DNA from: Rhodococcoides trifolii
GTDB lineage: Bacteria > Actinomycetota > Actinomycetes > Mycobacteriales > Mycobacteriaceae
Direction: 5' to 3'
DNA length: 64,000 nt
Assembly (NCBI RefSeq): GCF_014635345.1
Contig: NZ_BMCU01000001.1
Location: 186,001-250,000, forward strand
Shown here one piece after another: positions 62,759 to 64,000 of the stretch; position 1 is the first letter of the stretch; each line of letters opens with the position of its first letter. The notes beneath the pieces were generated by a model, which saw only the letters and a list, made by a program, of their open reading frames with translations, had not been told where the DNA came from and did not search any database. A program made the position numbers and the translations under genes.

Positions 62759-63046
62759 ATGCGTCATTACGAATTGATGGTCATTCTCGACCCCAACCTG
62801 GACGAGCGCACCGTCGCCCCGTCGCTCGACACGTTCCTCAACGTCATTCGCAAGGATGGCGGCAAGGTCGACAAGGTCGACGTGTGGGGAAAGAGGCGTC
62901 TCGCCTACGAGATCCTCAAGCACACCGAAGGCATCTACGCGGTGATCGACATCAACGCCGAACCCGCCACGGTGTCCGAGCTGGATCGCCAGCTCGGTCT
63001 CAACGAGTCGGTGCTGCGCACCAAGGTTCTGCGTCAAGGCAAGTGA
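62759..63046 (+). CDS. rpsF: 30S ribosomal protein S6
   Basis: 95 residues, complete: [43 protein letters not shown], and the strand with VLRTKVL at the end. It binds the S15-S18 region of 16S rRNA. ATG 62759 has a perfect anti-SD complement (AGGAGGTGA, 8 nt away). First gene of the rpsF-ssb-rpsR-rplI operon, as in M. tuberculosis. Confidence 0.98.
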   Translation: MRHYELMVILDPNLDERTVAPSLDTFLNVIRKDGGKVDKVDVWGKRRLAYEILKHTEGIYAVIDINAEPATVSELDRQLGLNESVLRTKVLRQGK

Positions 63047-63054
63047 TTGTCAGT

Positions 63055-63073
63055 GCTCAGCCCTAGGCTGGGC
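63055..63073 (+). terminator. Small hairpin between rpsF and ssb
   Basis: GCTCAGCC (63055-63062)-CTA-GGCTGGGC (63066-63073), 8 bp with one T-G pair and a triloop. Similar in size to the leader hairpin. It may be a weak attenuator or mRNA-processing site; no T-run follows. Confidence 0.4.
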
Positions 63074-63114
63074 GGCATTCACACCCTTTGGCACTTTCAG
63101 CAGAAAGAGGAACC

Positions 63115-63663
63115 ATGGCAGGCGAAACCGTCATCACGGTCGTCGGGAATCTGACGGCCGACCCCGAACTTCGATTCACTCCCGCCGGTGCGGCGGTCGC
63201 CAACTTCACGGTTGCGTCCACGCCCCGCACGTTCGATCGTCAGACCAACGAATGGAAAGACGGCGACGCACTCTTCATGCGCTGCAACATCTGGCGTGAA
63301 GCTGCGGAGAACGTGGCCGAGAGTCTGACTCGCGGTGCACGGGTGGTCGTGACCGGGCGGCTTCGGCAGCGCTCGTTCGAGACACGTGAAGGCGAGAAGC
63401 GCACTGTCGTGGAGCTCGAAGTCGACGAGATCGGTCCCTCACTCCGTTATGCGACGGCCAAGGTCAACAAGGCCAGTCGTGGCGGCGGTGGTGGAGGCGG
63501 CGGATTCGGCGGCGGCTCGGGTTCCTCAGGTGGATCGGGTGGTTCCAGCCGACCTTCCGGCGGCGGCAACTCCGGTGGAGACGACCCTTGGGGCAGTGCC
63601 CCGCAGGCGTCGGGCTCCTTCGGTGGCGGCCGCAACGGCGGAGACGACGAACCCCCGTTCTGA
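63115..63663 (+). CDS. ssb: Single-stranded DNA-binding protein
   Basis: 182 residues. OB-fold with [68 protein letters not shown] and [13 protein letters not shown] Gly/Ser-rich linker (residues 122-165) and the acidic tip DDEPPF that recruits replication and repair proteins. ATG 63115 has GAGGA upstream. Translation of both S6 and S18 operon proteins with ssb is the typical arrangement. Confidence 0.98.
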   Translation: MAGETVITVVGNLTADPELRFTPAGAAVANFTVASTPRTFDRQTNEWKDGDALFMRCNIWREAAENVAESLTRGARVVVTGRLRQRSFETREGEKRTVVELEVDEIGPSLRYATAKVNKASRGGGGGGGGFGGGSGSSGGSGGSSRPSGGGNSGGDDPWGSAPQASGSFGGGRNGGDDEPPF

Positions 63664-63678
63664 TAATCGGGTACAAAT

Positions 63679-63698
63679 CCGGCCGGCCTCCGGCCTAC
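63679..63698. repeat. Dispersed palindromic repeat, copy between ssb and rpsR
   Basis: CCGGCCGGCCTCCGGCCTAC, the reverse complement of the GTAGGCCGGAGGCCGGCCGG form; same family as the copies at 29014, 37614, 47385 and 51003. Confidence 0.6.
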
Positions 63699-63740
63699 CC
63701 GCACACATGCGTTCGATGAACCAAGTTATGGAGAATGACC

Positions 63741-63983
63741 ATGCCTAAACCGCCGTTGCGCGACAAGGTGATCAAGAAGAAGGTTTGCGCCTTCTGCAAG
63801 GAAAAGAACTCGACGATCGACTACAAGGACACGACGCTGCTGCGTAAGTACGTCAGTGACCGAGGAAAGATCCGCGCTCGCCGTGTCACGGGAAACTGTG
63901 TCCAGCACCAGCGCGACATCGCCATTGCCGTCAAGAACTCGCGCGAGGTTGCTTTGCTTCCTTACGCGACCACCGGCCGCTGA
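63741..63983 (+). CDS. rpsR: 30S ribosomal protein S18
   Basis: 80 residues: [23 protein letters not shown], then [34 protein letters not shown]. The CAFC pair plus the later NC makes this the zinc-ribbon (C+) form, as in M. tuberculosis rpsR1. ATG 63741 is preferred over ATG 63735 because GGAG lies about 7 nt upstream of it. Confidence 0.97.
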   Translation: MPKPPLRDKVIKKKVCAFCKEKNSTIDYKDTTLLRKYVSDRGKIRARRVTGNCVQHQRDIAIAVKNSREVALLPYATTGR

Positions 63984-63996
63984 GAAGGGGAGACAC

Positions 63997-64000
63997 ATGA
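63997..64000 (+). CDS. rplI: Start of ribosomal protein L9 gene, cut by the window edge
   Basis: Only ATG plus one base is present, with ribosome site AAGGGGAG 6 nt upstream and 13 nt after the rpsR stop. Identity is inferred purely from the conserved rpsF-ssb-rpsR-rplI order. Confidence 0.6.

Overview
The window is a high-GC actinobacterial chromosome segment. Gene content, gene order and protein motifs point to the Mycobacteriales, most likely Rhodococcus or a close relative. The order mutT4/pcnA, an Rv0037c-like MFS protein, yqgE, an SdpI-like protein and leuS, and later ino1-PadR-DUF5318-ponA-GT87 and rpsF-ssb-rpsR, follows the origin-proximal order of Mycobacterium tuberculosis (Rv3909 to Rv3907c, Rv0037c to Rv0041, Rv0046c to Rv0055). 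The window therefore probably lies on one flank of oriC, with accessory genes inserted into that backbone. Many genes start directly at an ATG or GTG placed 6-8 nt after a TANNNT hexamer, which is the signature of leaderless mRNAs common in this order.

Layout. 1-4.9 kb: cell-envelope protein (DUF6049), Nudix hydrolase, CCA-adding-type nucleotidyltransferase, MFS exporter, YqgE. 4.9-9.5 kb: glutamate decarboxylase, a GntR/YtrA-type regulator with its membrane partner, a small hypothetical protein, an SBF-like transporter and an SdpI-like protein. 9.5-17 kb: leuS, an aberrant pirin-like gene, and a four-gene Fe-siderophore ABC importer behind two DtxR/IdeR-like boxes. 17-31 kb: metabolism and transport (SDR, amino-acid permease with USP, glucosylglycerate hydrolase, PhoX phosphatase, chloroperoxidase-type hydrolase, formaldehyde dehydrogenase, fused amino-acid ABC importer, ammonium transporter, F420-type oxidoreductase). 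31-35 kb: small metallohydrolase, DUF2786 protein, and an unusual fusion of an M43-like and an M28-like metallopeptidase. 34.8-41.5 kb: ino1 with its PadR regulator, DUF5318, class A PBP and a GT87 glycosyltransferase.

41.5-54.2 kb is a Ter stress-response island. It has a divergent array of TerD-domain proteins (one with two TerD domains, one fused to an unassigned C-terminal half and coupled to a universal stress protein, one single-domain TerD next to a TerC/DUF475 membrane protein). It also has a tightly overlapping operon: a long helical protein, an HpcH/CitE-like lyase, a PRTase_2-TRSP protein, a PRTase_3/StiP protein and a HAD phosphatase. These enzyme families form the predicted nucleoside-like-metabolite biosynthesis module of bacterial Ter systems. 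The ATP-grasp enzymes often found with it are not in the window.

54.2-60.5 kb is an accessory block: an HTH-nSTAND-TM-WD40 protein and an HNH/DUF222 nuclease, bracketed by two paralogous stand-alone LuxR-type HTH proteins. 60.6-64 kb returns to the backbone with a GNAT/GT87 pair and the ribosomal rpsF-ssb-rpsR-rplI operon, which is cut off by the window edge.

Other structure: long perfect or near-perfect hairpins sit at several convergent gene ends, one hairpin sequence occurs twice 40 kb apart, and a GGCCGGAGGCCGG palindrome recurs in five places, including inside two coding regions. I saw no tRNA, rRNA, CRISPR array, transposase or prophage gene.
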